A stretch of DNA of 64,000 nucleotides, from NCBI RefSeq assembly GCF_023667495.1, contig NZ_JAMOZL010000004.1, positions 434,001 to 498,000 on the forward strand, read 5' to 3'. Positions 7,336 to 15,791 of this stretch are shown here, in pieces (the first letter of the stretch is position 1; the number at the start of each line of letters is the position of its first letter). This DNA comes from Dyadobacter sp. MSC1_007 (GTDB lineage: Bacteria > Bacteroidota > Bacteroidia > Cytophagales > Spirosomataceae). The notes below the pieces were generated by a model. That model saw nothing but the letters and a program-made list of their open reading frames with translations. It did no database searches and was not told the origin of the DNA. The translations under genes were made by a program, and so were the position numbers.

Positions 7336-9717
7336 ATGAGAGATAAAAATAGTAAAAAGAAACTCCATCCGGAAAAGAGAGAGGCGGCTTCGCCTCATCA
7401 TATCGTTTCTTACGTTGATAATTTAAAGGCGGATATCGCCGCATTTTTCGATCTGAACAGCGAGCATGCTTTTCGCCCGTTCGATGTTCACGATCATTTT
7501 GGCGTGCATGACAAAAAATTAAGACTGCTGTTCAATGAAATACTGCACGAACTGGAGCAGGAAGGCAGGCTTATCTATAACAAAAACGGCACTTACGCGG
7601 CAGGCCCGAACAAGCCAGCCAACAAGGAGCTTATCGGTCGCGTCGACAGGGTTAACAAGTCGTTTGCATTCGTCATCATAGACGGACGTGACGACGATAT
7701 TTACATCGATTCGGAGCTTCTTAATGGCGCCTGGGATGGCGACATTGTACAAGTACAGCCTCTGACGAAAAACACACGGAACACAAAATCGAGAGGTGAC
7801 TCAGGTAAAAACAGGACCGAAGGACGGGTAACCGAGATTGTCGAACGTTCCAGCGCTGAGATTGTCGGTATTATTGAGGTAAATCCACGTTTCGCGGTCG
7901 TTCAGCCGGACCATAAGAAGTTATTTGACCCAATTTTTCTGGAACCTGACGAAATAGGCGAGGCGAGACATGGAGACAAGGTGATTGTCAAAGTGACTCA
8001 ATGGCCGACCCGCAGAAGCCAGGCAGAAGGCGAAATCGTTACTGTGCTTGGCAAAGCCGGTACCAACGACGTGGAGATGCACGCCATTCTCGCTGAATTT
8101 GGGCTACCTTATCATTTCCCTGAAATCGTAGAAGCAGAGGCCCAAAAGATTCCTGACAAGATCCTGAAAAAAGAAATTACGAAGCGACGTGACATCCGCG
8201 ATGTGCTCACATTCACGATCGACCCAGTGGACGCAAAGGATTTTGACGATGCGTTGTCGGTCCGTTATCTGGATGAGGGTGTTGTGGAAGTAGGCGTACA
8301 TATTGCGGACGTGTCGCATTATGTGTTACCCGGAACGGAGCTCGAAAAAGAGGCCTACCGCCGCGCAACATCCGTTTATCTGGTAGACAGAACCGTGCCG
8401 ATGCTTCCTGAAAAGCTGTCCAATAACCTCTGTTCGCTTCGGCCTAATGAAGATAAACTTGCATTTTCGGCCATTTTTGAAATAAGTCCCAAAGGAAAAG
8501 TTTTGAAACAATGGTTTGGCCGCACGGTAATCCATTCTGACCGCCGGTTCAGTTATGAAGAGGCGCAAGCGGTACTGGACTCGGGCGAAGGCGACTTCCC
8601 CAACGAGCTGGCTACATTGAATAATCTTGCCAAAATATTCAGAAAAGAGCGGTTCAAAAATGGTGCTATCAATTTCGAAACGCCGGAAGTACGCTTCAAG
8701 CTTGATCCTGAGGGCAAACCCTTGGGAATTTACCAGAAGGAGCGGCACGATTCGAATAAGCTGATTGAAGAATTCATGCTGCTTGCCAATAAACGGGTGG
8801 CTGAATATGTGTATGCCCTTTCTAAGGGTGACGTAAAGAACACCATGGTATACCGTATCCACGAAGCGCCGGATCCGGACCGTTTGAAGACATTTGCCAC
8901 TTTTGTTGCCAAACTTGGCCTCAAATTGGAATTGGAAGAAGAAAATAAGATAGCGAAGTCAATGAACGCGATGCTGGCCAAAGTCGAAGGTAAGCCTGAG
9001 CAAAACCTGATCGAGTCACTTGCCGTGAGAACCATGGCCAAGGCCCGGTATAGCACCGAAGATCTCGGACACTTTGGTCTCGCATTCACGCGGTATTCCC
9101 ATTTTACGTCGCCCATTCGCAGGTATCCTGATGTAATGGCGCACAGGCTGTTACAACATTACCTGGACGGTGGCGGAAGCGTGGATAAGGAGGCTTATGA
9201 AGCTGCTTCCAAGCATTCTTCGGAGCGCGAACGACTGGCCGCGGAAGCCGAACGGGCGTCGATCAAATACAAGCAGGTCGAGTACATGAGTATGATGGAC
9301 CGCGATATCGAATTCGACGGTATTATCACTGGTGTGACAGAGTTCGGGATTTTTGTGGAAATCACCGAAACCGCTTCCGAAGGTCTGATCCGGATGACCG
9401 ATTTGGGAGACGATTATTATGAGCTTGATAAAGACAATTATCGCATCATCGGGCAGCGCACGAAGAAAATTTATGCTTTTGGTGATGCTGTAAAAGTTAA
9501 GGTGAAGGATACCAATCTGGCACGCCGGAGCATGGATCTTTACCTCGCAGGCACCACGCCTTCGCGCAGCCGTGAGTATAGTCGTCCCGATTTTGGCGGT
9601 GACAGAAAACCACGCGACCGTAAGCCTAAGGAGCCAAGAGGTTCAGGTAGGGTGAAGCGGAGTAGTGGGGGTGGAGGCGGGGAAAGCTCGGCGAAACCTA
9701 AACGGCGGCGGCGGTAG
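7336..9717 (+). CDS. rnr: Ribonuclease R
   Basis: A 793-residue 3'-5' exoribonuclease of the RNB family. Order of domains: a winged-helix-like N-terminal domain (about residues 30-80), two cold-shock-like OB folds (about 85-260), the RNB catalytic domain (about 275-620) and an S1 domain (about 655-735). The RNB core is shown by TIDPVDAKDFDDALSV, whose aspartates bind metal, and by FTSPIRRYPDVMAHRLL. A basic, glycine-rich tail ends the protein. It degrades structured RNA and takes part in rRNA and mRNA decay. Length and domain order are normal. Confidence 0.96.
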   Translation: MRDKNSKKKLHPEKREAASPHHIVSYVDNLKADIAAFFDLNSEHAFRPFDVHDHFGVHDKKLRLLFNEILHELEQEGRLIYNKNGTYAAGPNKPANKELIGRVDRVNKSFAFVIIDGRDDDIYIDSELLNGAWDGDIVQVQPLTKNTRNTKSRGDSGKNRTEGRVTEIVERSSAEIVGIIEVNPRFAVVQPDHKKLFDPIFLEPDEIGEARHGDKVIVKVTQWPTRRSQAEGEIVTVLGKAGTNDVEMHAILAEFGLPYHFPEIVEAEAQKIPDKILKKEITKRRDIRDVLTFTIDPVDAKDFDDALSVRYLDEGVVEVGVHIADVSHYVLPGTELEKEAYRRATSVYLVDRTVPMLPEKLSNNLCSLRPNEDKLAFSAIFEISPKGKVLKQWFGRTVIHSDRRFSYEEAQAVLDSGEGDFPNELATLNNLAKIFRKERFKNGAINFETPEVRFKLDPEGKPLGIYQKERHDSNKLIEEFMLLANKRVAEYVYALSKGDVKNTMVYRIHEAPDPDRLKTFATFVAKLGLKLELEEENKIAKSMNAMLAKVEGKPEQNLIESLAVRTMAKARYSTEDLGHFGLAFTRYSHFTSPIRRYPDVMAHRLLQHYLDGGGSVDKEAYEAASKHSSERERLAAEAERASIKYKQVEYMSMMDRDIEFDGIITGVTEFGIFVEITETASEGLIRMTDLGDDYYELDKDNYRIIGQRTKKIYAFGDAVKVKVKDTNLARRSMDLYLAGTTPSRSREYSRPDFGGDRKPRDRKPKEPRGSGRVKRSSGGGGGESSAKPKRRRR

Positions 9718-9718
9718 T

Positions 9719-9967
9719 TTAATGCTCTGCCAACTTTACTGCAACAACTCGCCGTTTCAGGTCATCGACACGTTCGGCGAGTCGTTGCATTCCTTCGATC
9801 CAAGCCGCTTTTAAGGTTTCCTGGTCTCCGTTGATTTTTCTGGTCTTCCAGAAATTCTTGCGATCCTCCTCAGATTGCAGCAATATATACTCCCTGAAAT
9901 AAGGAAGAAATATTGGGTGAACCAGAGTTTCAAGATTCAGTTTTTCAGAAGTTGTTTGACTTCCCAT
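9719..9967 (-). CDS. Small protein of unknown function
   Basis: An 82-residue, mostly helical and charged protein (MGSQTTSEKLNLETLVHPIF start; SEEDRKNFWKTRK and LKAAWIEGMQRLAERVDDL inside). I do not recognise it. There is no signal peptide or membrane segment. It overlaps the end of the preceding small gene by 31 bases in another frame, and its stop lies one base beyond the rnr stop on the opposite strand, so the locus is very compact. The overlap suggests translational coupling and a possible two-protein unit (inference). Confidence 0.55.
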   Translation of the reverse strand: MGSQTTSEKLNLETLVHPIFLPYFREYILLQSEEDRKNFWKTRKINGDQETLKAAWIEGMQRLAERVDDLKRRVVAVKLAEH

Positions 9968-10113
9968 AGTCGATCTAATATTGCGTCAATATGCTGTCCT
10001 TTGGCCTCCTCGCTCATACTTGACATTTCGTCTACGTATTTAGTATGAAAGTCGAGGAGCAATTTTAATAATCGCTCCTCGTCTTCCAGCTCTTCCCTTT
10101 CAGCATCAGACAT
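9937..10113 (-). CDS. Small acidic helical protein of unknown function
   Basis: A 58-residue acidic protein starting at ATG 10113 (MSDAEREELEDEERLLKLLL). The frame is open upstream to 10212, but that version would run close to the divergent DUF1080 gene and its extra residues look unlike the rest, so I prefer the short form. It is predicted to be almost fully helical and ends WEVKQLLKN. It is not recognised. It overlaps the following small gene by 31 bases, and acidic-then-basic small pairs of this kind can be toxin-antitoxin modules, but no family signature supports that here. Confidence 0.5.
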   Translation of the reverse strand: MSDAEREELEDEERLLKLLLDFHTKYVDEMSSMSEEAKGQHIDAILDRLWEVKQLLKN

Positions 10114-10239
10114 AAATTTAACCAATAAGCGATTAAAAGCACAGCCACGAAGGTAGAAAACCGCCTCACCCAGCTTCCATTTGTTGTGCATATGCCCTAT
10201 TTCGCTTATCAAATGGTATTACCCGCAAAAATCTCCTCC

Positions 10240-11133
10240 ATGGCTCGGAAAATTTTCCTTTTATTCTTAATCTCTTTACTATCCCTTTCAACCAAAGCAC
10301 AAAAACGTGCTGACAAAGAAGAGTGGCAATCGCTTTTCAATGGCAAGGACCTGACAGGTTGGGATATTAAAATAGCTGGTCATAAGGTCAATGACAATTA
10401 TAAAAATACCTTCATTGTTGAAGACAATATGATCCGCGTGAACTATAAAGAGTATGACAAGTTCACGACGGAATACGGCCATATGTATTACAACAAGCCA
10501 TTTTCACATTACAAAATTCGTTTACAATACCGCTTTACAGGCAACCAGGTACCAGGAGGCGCTTCATGGAATGTGCGGAACAGCGGTATTATGCTGCATT
10601 CACAATCCGCAGCAAGCCTGGGCATTGATCAGGACTTTCCGATCTCGCTTGAAATGCAATATCTCGGTGGCCTCAATGCAGGCGAACGTACCACCGGCAA
10701 TCTTTGCACGCCGGGCACTATCGTTGATATCGACGGAAAACTGGCTGAGGCCCATTGCATTAACTCTTCTTCCAAAACTTACAATGGCGACCAATGGGTG
10801 AATGCCGAAGCCATTGTTCTCGGCGACTCCATCGTTTATCATCTCATCGAAGGTGATACAGTGCTGGTGTTCACCAATCCAAAGATCGGTGGTGGATATG
10901 TGGGCAAAACCCATACTTTTAAACAGGGAAAAGTGGGGAATGAGGACGAATGGATCAAAAAAGACAATACTCCGCTCGGAAGCGGCTACATTGCACTGCA
11001 GGCCGAAAGCCATCCGATCGATTTCAGAAATATAGAACTGCTTAATCTCAAAGGCTGCATGGACCCGAAAGCGACGAATTACAAGTCGTATTACAAGGTC
11101 GCCGATAATTCTACATGTACGTTTAATAAGTAA
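10240..11133 (+). CDS. DUF1080 family secreted protein (3-keto-disaccharide hydrolase-like)
   Basis: A 297-residue exported protein. I choose ATG 10240 because it gives a signal peptide (MARKIFLLFLISLLSL, then STKAQ); the frame stays open to 10186. The mature part has the concanavalin-like DUF1080 fold: EWQSLFNGKDLTGWDIKI at the start, then DNMIRVNY, NSGIMLHSQ and the terminal SHPIDFRNIELLNL strand. DUF1080 proteins bind or hydrolyse sugars, and some act on 3-keto-glycosides. About 25 extra residues with two cysteines follow the domain. A terminator hairpin follows the gene. Confidence 0.88.
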   Translation: MARKIFLLFLISLLSLSTKAQKRADKEEWQSLFNGKDLTGWDIKIAGHKVNDNYKNTFIVEDNMIRVNYKEYDKFTTEYGHMYYNKPFSHYKIRLQYRFTGNQVPGGASWNVRNSGIMLHSQSAASLGIDQDFPISLEMQYLGGLNAGERTTGNLCTPGTIVDIDGKLAEAHCINSSSKTYNGDQWVNAEAIVLGDSIVYHLIEGDTVLVFTNPKIGGGYVGKTHTFKQGKVGNEDEWIKKDNTPLGSGYIALQAESHPIDFRNIELLNLKGCMDPKATNYKSYYKVADNSTCTFNK

Positions 11134-11147
11134 TCCGGATTCATAAA

Positions 11148-11178
11148 CCTGGCTTGACACCAAGCCAGGGGCTTTTTC
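11148..11178 (+). terminator. Rho-independent terminator after the DUF1080 gene
   Basis: A perfect 9-bp stem, CCTGGCTTG paired with CAAGCCAGG around a 4-base ACAC loop, is followed by GGGCTTTTT. It lies 15 bases after the stop codon. Confidence 0.8.
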
Positions 11179-11221
11179 CTATATTTGGTTGCATTCAATC
11201 CTGTATTAATCGAACCCAGAT

Positions 11222-12229
11222 ATGAGCATTCTTCAACGCATCAAACGCAAAACGGAATCCCTCAAAGACCAGTATTTCCCTCTTACGGAGTTTGACCCCG
11301 CCACGTTGCCCTGGATCGACAGGCCGAATCCGGATATCACTGGTTTCCTGCAAAAAAACCCGCCACGTTTCGATGTCCCTTACGACATGGCAGACAAGCT
11401 GAAAAGCTGGGAGAAAAATGGTTACGTGGTACTCGAGAATGTAATTCCTGAGGAGATGATCGACAAGTTTTGGGGCGATTTCAGGGAACTGGTTAGCAAT
11501 CCCGAAAAGTATGATCTTTCAGTCCGCATTGATCTGGAAGAGTTCAAGCCCAATCAGGAGCGTGATATCAAAGATTTTCCGAAAGAGGCACTTCAAGGTA
11601 AATATGTCAAGATTAACGACTTTCACAATTCTTCGGTTGCAGGAAAAAAGCTGATGACGCACCCGTCCATCGTTTCCTTCCTGGAAGCGATATTCAACCA
11701 GAAGGTCGTGGTGATGCAAAGCCTTGTATTTATGTACGGCAGCCAACAGCCTACGCATCAGGATTTTCCGTGGGTGACCGCCAAAATTCCCAGCCATCTG
11801 GCAGCCGCGTGGATTGCGCTGGAAGACATTAAGATCGATTCAGGACCGCTGTATTACTATATCGGGTCGCATAAGATGCCTAAATTCAATTTCGGAAGAG
11901 GTATTCTTTTCAAACCCGATTCGAACAAAACGCCTCTGGAATTCGCAGATTATCTTGACAAAACCGGAACAGGTCTGAACCTACCCAAGGAAACGTTGCT
12001 CATCAAAAAAGGGGACGTACTCATCTGGCACTCGGCCTTGGCTCACGGCGGTTCCATGATCACAAACCCCGATCAGACACGCAAATCGTTTGTCTGCCAT
12101 TATTCTACCGAACAAGCACTTCCCTATCACCGGAATTTTCCGGCGCAAGTGCCTGTGACGCAGGAATACAACGGCGTTTATATCTACAACAATCCACTCT
12201 TGCCACAATCCGAGGATGTATTGAAATGA
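11222..12229 (+). CDS. Phytanoyl-CoA dioxygenase (PhyH) family protein
   Basis: A 335-residue non-heme Fe(II)/2-oxoglutarate dioxygenase-like protein. It begins with about 60 residues of lead-in, then the PhyH core: KNGYVVLENVIPEEMIDKF, the metal-binding H-x-D in QPTHQDFPW, and the distal histidine in IWHSALAHGGSM, followed by R in DQTRKSFVCHY for 2-oxoglutarate binding. The full facial triad suggests an active hydroxylase. The substrate is unknown: family members act on fatty acyl-CoA, ectoine, mitomycin and others. It stands alone between two terminators. Confidence 0.88.
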   Translation: MSILQRIKRKTESLKDQYFPLTEFDPATLPWIDRPNPDITGFLQKNPPRFDVPYDMADKLKSWEKNGYVVLENVIPEEMIDKFWGDFRELVSNPEKYDLSVRIDLEEFKPNQERDIKDFPKEALQGKYVKINDFHNSSVAGKKLMTHPSIVSFLEAIFNQKVVVMQSLVFMYGSQQPTHQDFPWVTAKIPSHLAAAWIALEDIKIDSGPLYYYIGSHKMPKFNFGRGILFKPDSNKTPLEFADYLDKTGTGLNLPKETLLIKKGDVLIWHSALAHGGSMITNPDQTRKSFVCHYSTEQALPYHRNFPAQVPVTQEYNGVYIYNNPLLPQSEDVLK

Positions 12230-12252
12230 TGAAATAACCAATTGGTTTTTTA

Positions 12253-12260
12253 TATTTTTG
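12253..12260 (+). promoter_or_regulatory. -7 promoter box upstream of gldG
   Basis: TATTTTTG matches TAnnTTTG exactly and lies 77 bases before the gldG ATG at 12338. No convincing -33 box sits at the standard distance. The predicted start of transcription falls inside the hairpin that terminates the upstream gene. Confidence 0.4.
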
Positions 12261-12261
12261 C

Positions 12262-12304
12262 AAAAATGGACGTTCACGCAGCATCATCTGAATCGTCCAT
12301 TTTT
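12262..12304 (+). terminator. Hairpin between phyH-like gene and gldG
   Basis: A perfect 11-bp inverted repeat, AAAAATGGACG and CGTCCATTTTT, encloses a 21-base loop. It lies 32 bases after the upstream stop codon and has a T-rich right arm, so a rho-independent terminator is likely. The left arm directly abuts a -7 promoter box. Confidence 0.6.
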
Positions 12305-12337
12305 CGTTTTTAAATTTCGCTGTCTGCCATTGTGTTA

Positions 12338-13990
12338 ATGAAAAATTCGGTTCTTCGGTTTGTACTGCTCGTGGTTGTTTTGACCGGAATAAACTGGTTG
12401 GCGTCGTCCTTTTTTTTCAGACTAGACCTTACGGAGGATAAGCGTTACAGCATTTCGGATGCTACCAAGCAGCTTCTGGGCTCGTTGGACAAGGATGTTA
12501 TTGTGAATGTTTACCTGACAGGTGATTTTCCCGCAGGGTTCGAAAGACTTGAAAACGCGACCTGGGAAACTTTGGAAGAGTTTAAAAGTTACGCCAATGG
12601 TCGCCTGACCGTCAATTACTCCGACCCTTCCAATGCAACTTCCGAAGAGCAACGTCAAAAGCAATATCTCAGCCTCGTCGACAGGGGTTTGAACCCTACC
12701 AATGTATTTGCGAACGAAGATGGAAAGCGAACCGAAAAAATCATCTTCCCCGGGGTTATCGTTCAGGCTGACACCCTTTCCGTTCCCGTGCAGCTACTGA
12801 AAGGCAACAAAGCAAGCACTCCCGAAGAACAGCTTAATCAATCCTATGAAGGCGTCGAATTTGAAATTGCTTCGGCTATTCGTCTCCTGGCCAATCCTGC
12901 GCGGAAGAAAGTAGGTTTAGTTGTAAGTCATACGAAAATCCCACCCGCCCGACTAAGCGACCTCATTGCGACTATCCAACAGAGTTATGATGTCTTTTTG
13001 GACATGAACAATCCCGAATCTTATGCGGGCCTGGATGCTCTTGTCGTGATGAAGCCTGATAGCAGTTTTTCAGAGGCGGAAAAATATAAACTTGACCAAT
13101 ACGTGGTTGGGGGCGGACGCGCACTTTTTTTCGTAGACGGCGCGCGCGTGGACAGTGTGAGCCTGGACGGGAGTTATGCGCAACCGCTCGACCTGAATCT
13201 CACTGATCTGTTTTTCAAATGGGGAGTTCGGATCAATACAAATCTCGTTAAGGATTTAAATTGCGCTCAAATACTGCTCAATGTTGGGAATGTGGGTGAC
13301 AAACCTGACATCAGGCCAATGCCCTGGCGGTTTTTTCCGCTTCTTAACAATTTCGGCCCTCATACCATTACGCATAACATTAATGCGGTTTATTCCAGGT
13401 TTTTGAGCTCGATTGACACTGTGGGCGGCGCAACGGAGATTCACAAGACACCACTTTTGATGACCTCGCGTTACACACAAGTACTTAATGCTCCGGCCCT
13501 GGTCGGTTATAATGAAGCAAGAAAGGACCCTGATGCTTCTGAATATAATGCAGGCGTCAAACTGGCGGGCGTGTTACTGGAAGGCACGTTCACTTCGATG
13601 TTCCAGAACCGCATTTTACCTGGCGATCCCAGAGCTGCCGGTTTTAAGCAAAATGGCACCGGTGGAAAAGTTATAATCTGTTCTGACGGCGATTTTATTG
13701 TTAATGATTTTGACTATAAAAGAAATGCTCCCCTACCGCTCGGATATGACCGGGTTAGCAAGCAGACTTTCGGAAACAAAGATTTCGTATTGCATGCCCT
13801 TGATTACATGACTGATGCAAATGGATTGATCAATGCAAGGAACAAGCAGATTGCAATCCGGGCGCTCGACAAAATTGAGATCCAGGAAAATCGCAAGTTT
13901 TGGCAACTGCTTAACCTACTACTTCCCGTAGTACTAATTGGCATATTTGGGGGACTCAGATACTATCTAAGAATCAGAAAATTCGGTTGA
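12338..13990 (+). CDS. gldG: Gliding-associated ABC transporter auxiliary protein GldG
   Basis: A 550-residue membrane-anchored protein; ATG 12338 is used, although an in-frame GTG at 12332 is possible. An N-terminal membrane segment (VLRFVLLVVVLTGINWLASS) is followed by the typical FFFRLDLTEDKRYSIS motif, a large periplasmic ABC-transporter auxiliary domain, and a C-terminal membrane segment (LLLPVVLIGIFGGLRYYL). GldG works with GldA (ATPase) and GldF (permease) in Bacteroidota gliding, although it is not essential in all species. In many genomes gldF directly precedes it; here the upstream neighbour is a dioxygenase gene, and no gldF is in the window. Confidence 0.92.
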   Translation: MKNSVLRFVLLVVVLTGINWLASSFFFRLDLTEDKRYSISDATKQLLGSLDKDVIVNVYLTGDFPAGFERLENATWETLEEFKSYANGRLTVNYSDPSNATSEEQRQKQYLSLVDRGLNPTNVFANEDGKRTEKIIFPGVIVQADTLSVPVQLLKGNKASTPEEQLNQSYEGVEFEIASAIRLLANPARKKVGLVVSHTKIPPARLSDLIATIQQSYDVFLDMNNPESYAGLDALVVMKPDSSFSEAEKYKLDQYVVGGGRALFFVDGARVDSVSLDGSYAQPLDLNLTDLFFKWGVRINTNLVKDLNCAQILLNVGNVGDKPDIRPMPWRFFPLLNNFGPHTITHNINAVYSRFLSSIDTVGGATEIHKTPLLMTSRYTQVLNAPALVGYNEARKDPDASEYNAGVKLAGVLLEGTFTSMFQNRILPGDPRAAGFKQNGTGGKVIICSDGDFIVNDFDYKRNAPLPLGYDRVSKQTFGNKDFVLHALDYMTDANGLINARNKQIAIRALDKIEIQENRKFWQLLNLLLPVVLIGIFGGLRYYLRIRKFG

Positions 13991-14019
13991 CGAAAGGCTG
14001 GTTCATCGGTAATTTTTCA

Positions 14020-14027
14020 TACTTTTG
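14020..14027 (+). promoter_or_regulatory. -7 promoter box of dnaN
   Basis: TACTTTTG matches TAnnTTTG and lies 72 bases before the dnaN ATG. The -33 region is weak. Having its own promoter would separate dnaN expression from gldG. Confidence 0.5.
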
Positions 14028-14098
14028 TCCCCTACAAAATGATTTTTCGGAATCTTCCTACTTATAAATCTATCAACTAAACACTTACGTCACGAATT

Positions 14099-15223
14099 AT
14101 GAAGTTTGTCGTTTCGTCATCAGTTCTACTAAAACAGCTGTCTGCTATAAACGGTGTCGTTTCAACGAACCCAATTGTGCCAATACTTGAAAATTTCCTC
14201 CTGACACTGGAAGGAAATTCTCTGACGGTGACTGCCTCTGACTTACAGACGGTCATGATCACTGAGATTGAAGTAGAATCTTCCGAAAAAGGGGCCATAG
14301 CAATCCCAGCGAAACTGCTTCTGGACACCCTGCGCGGGCTTCCCGAACAACCTATTACTTTACAGGTCAATAGTGAGACTTTCGGAACCGAAATTATCTC
14401 CGACAATGGCCGGTATAAGTTATCTGGTGAAAACCCGATCGATTTCCCAAAAACACCCGCAGTTAACCGCGGTCAATCCGTCGATTTTTCATCTTCTGCA
14501 TTGGGTGCGGCGATATCTAATACGCTTTTTGCAACCAGTACCGACGATCTTCGCCCGGCGATGACAGGGGTATTTGTTCAGATGGGTGCCGAAAACGCAA
14601 CTTTCGTTGCTACTGATGGTCACAGATTGGTTCGTTACCGTCGCACGGATATCAAATCGGATATCGATACTTCGATGATCATCCAGCGCAAAGCCCTGAA
14701 CCTGCTGAAATCTTGCTTACCCTCTGACGATGTCCCCGTGAAAGCGGAGTTCACCTCGTCGAATGCATTTTTCAGTTTCGGTAATATTCGGATGATCTGC
14801 CGCCTCATCGACGAGCGCTTCCCGGATTACGAAAACGCAATTCCTACCAATAACCAGAATACACTCACGATTAACCGGATGGAAATCCTCAGTTCTCTGA
14901 GACGTATTTCCATTTACTCCAACAGGACCACACACCAGGTCCGGTTGAAAATGGCGTTGAACGATCTGGTTATTTCAGCAGAAGATCTCGACTATTCCAA
15001 CGAAGCCAACGAGCGTCTGATGTGCGAGTACAATGGCGACGATATGGAAATTGGTTTCAACGCAAAATTCCTGATCGAGGTGTTGGGTAACCTTTCCAGC
15101 AAAACAATCACCTTCGAACTTTCAGCGCCAAACCGCGCAGGTTTGATCATTCCGGTAGATCAGGAAGAGAATGAAGATATCCTTATGCTTGTAATGCCAG
15201 TTATGCTAAATACTTACGTGTAG
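14099..15223 (+). CDS. dnaN: DNA polymerase III beta subunit (sliding clamp)
   Basis: A 374-residue beta clamp. It begins MKFVVSSSVLLKQLSAINGV and shows the three-fold repeat of the family: NPIVPILENFLL in the first domain, FATSTDDLRPAMTGVFVQM and TDGHRLVRYR in the second, and NAKFLIEVLG with a terminal VMPVML strand in the third. The ring encircles DNA and tethers the replicative polymerase. It is not next to dnaA and no cluster of DnaA boxes was noticed, so this is probably not the replication origin. A strong terminator follows. Confidence 0.97.
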   Translation: MKFVVSSSVLLKQLSAINGVVSTNPIVPILENFLLTLEGNSLTVTASDLQTVMITEIEVESSEKGAIAIPAKLLLDTLRGLPEQPITLQVNSETFGTEIISDNGRYKLSGENPIDFPKTPAVNRGQSVDFSSSALGAAISNTLFATSTDDLRPAMTGVFVQMGAENATFVATDGHRLVRYRRTDIKSDIDTSMIIQRKALNLLKSCLPSDDVPVKAEFTSSNAFFSFGNIRMICRLIDERFPDYENAIPTNNQNTLTINRMEILSSLRRISIYSNRTTHQVRLKMALNDLVISAEDLDYSNEANERLMCEYNGDDMEIGFNAKFLIEVLGNLSSKTITFELSAPNRAGLIIPVDQEENEDILMLVMPVMLNTYV

Positions 15224-15248
15224 CATATTTCAAAATATAAGAATATTC

Positions 15249-15278
15249 AAAAGTCCGGCAGTAACTTGCCGGACTTTT
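15249..15278 (+). terminator. Rho-independent terminator after dnaN
   Basis: A perfect 12-bp stem, AAAAGTCCGGCA paired with TGCCGGACTTTT, with a 6-base loop, 25 bases after the dnaN stop. The right arm supplies the T-run. Confidence 0.85.
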
Positions 15279-15323
15279 GTGCTTTAATGCACTAGGAAAC
15301 AACCATTTAACTTATTTTTTGAT

Positions 15324-15401
15324 TTAACTACGAAAAAAATCGTAGTTAACACTTGCATCTACGATTTTTTTCGTAGACATTTGGTACGAAGATTATCGTA
15401 C
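15324..15401 (+). promoter_or_regulatory. Three BlaI-type operators over the blaI-M56 promoter
   Basis: Three inverted repeats with the same core, TACGA-N6-TCGTA, occur in 78 bases. IR1 (15324-15349) is TTAACTACGA-N6-TCGTAGTTAA, perfect over 10 bp per arm. IR2 (15358-15377) is TCTACGA-N6-TCGTAGA. IR3 (15384-15401) is GTACGA-N6-TCGTAC. A likely promoter overlaps them: -33 CTTG at 15352-15355 and -7 GACATTTG at 15376-15383, so IR2 fills the spacer and IR3 covers the expected start of transcription. The regulator encoded 14 bases downstream of IR3 is the obvious ligand (inference). Confidence 0.72.
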
Positions 15402-15414
15402 AAACAAAATCACC

Positions 15415-15789
15415 ATGTATATCAAGCCAACCGACTCTGAACTGGAAATTTTGAACTACCTATGGCAGGCAGGCCCCAGTACCGTCCGTTCTGTGCATGA
15501 CGCCCTTTCCGAAACTAAAGATGTGGGTTATACAACCACTCTTAAGCTGATGCAGATCATGCACGACAAGGGATTATTGTACCGCACGGAACAAGGAAGG
15601 TCACACATTTACGTTGCACTTCTCGGCAAGGAAGAGACCCAACAAAATCTCCTGGGAAAAATGGTTGAAACCGTTTTTCAGGGTTCCGCTGCGCAAATGG
15701 TCATGCAGGCATTAGGGAATCACTCGACTTCGAAAGAAGAATTGGATGAAATTCGTGAGTTATTAAATAACCTGGAAAACAATCGTTAG
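15415..15789 (+). CDS. BlaI/MecI/CopY family transcriptional repressor (module 1)
   Basis: A 124-residue winged-helix repressor. The N-terminal part, PTDSELEILNYLWQAGPSTV, then RSVHDAL and YTTTLKLMQIMHDKGLL, is the conserved DNA-binding domain; the C-terminal half carries the helical dimerisation and cleavage region. In the known systems a membrane M56 peptidase inactivates the repressor on sensing a signal such as a beta-lactam. The M56 gene follows two bases after the stop, so the two are one operon. There is no beta-lactamase nearby, so the signal and targets are open. It probably represses itself through the three operators upstream. Confidence 0.93.
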   Translation: MYIKPTDSELEILNYLWQAGPSTVRSVHDALSETKDVGYTTTLKLMQIMHDKGLLYRTEQGRSHIYVALLGKEETQQNLLGKMVETVFQGSAAQMVMQALGNHSTSKEELDEIRELLNNLENNR

Positions 15790-15791
15790 CC

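Noticed and set aside
14040-15240. Replication origin near dnaN
   Set aside because: No dnaA, no cluster of DnaA boxes and no AT-rich unwinding region were noticed; dnaN is often separated from the origin in Bacteroidota.
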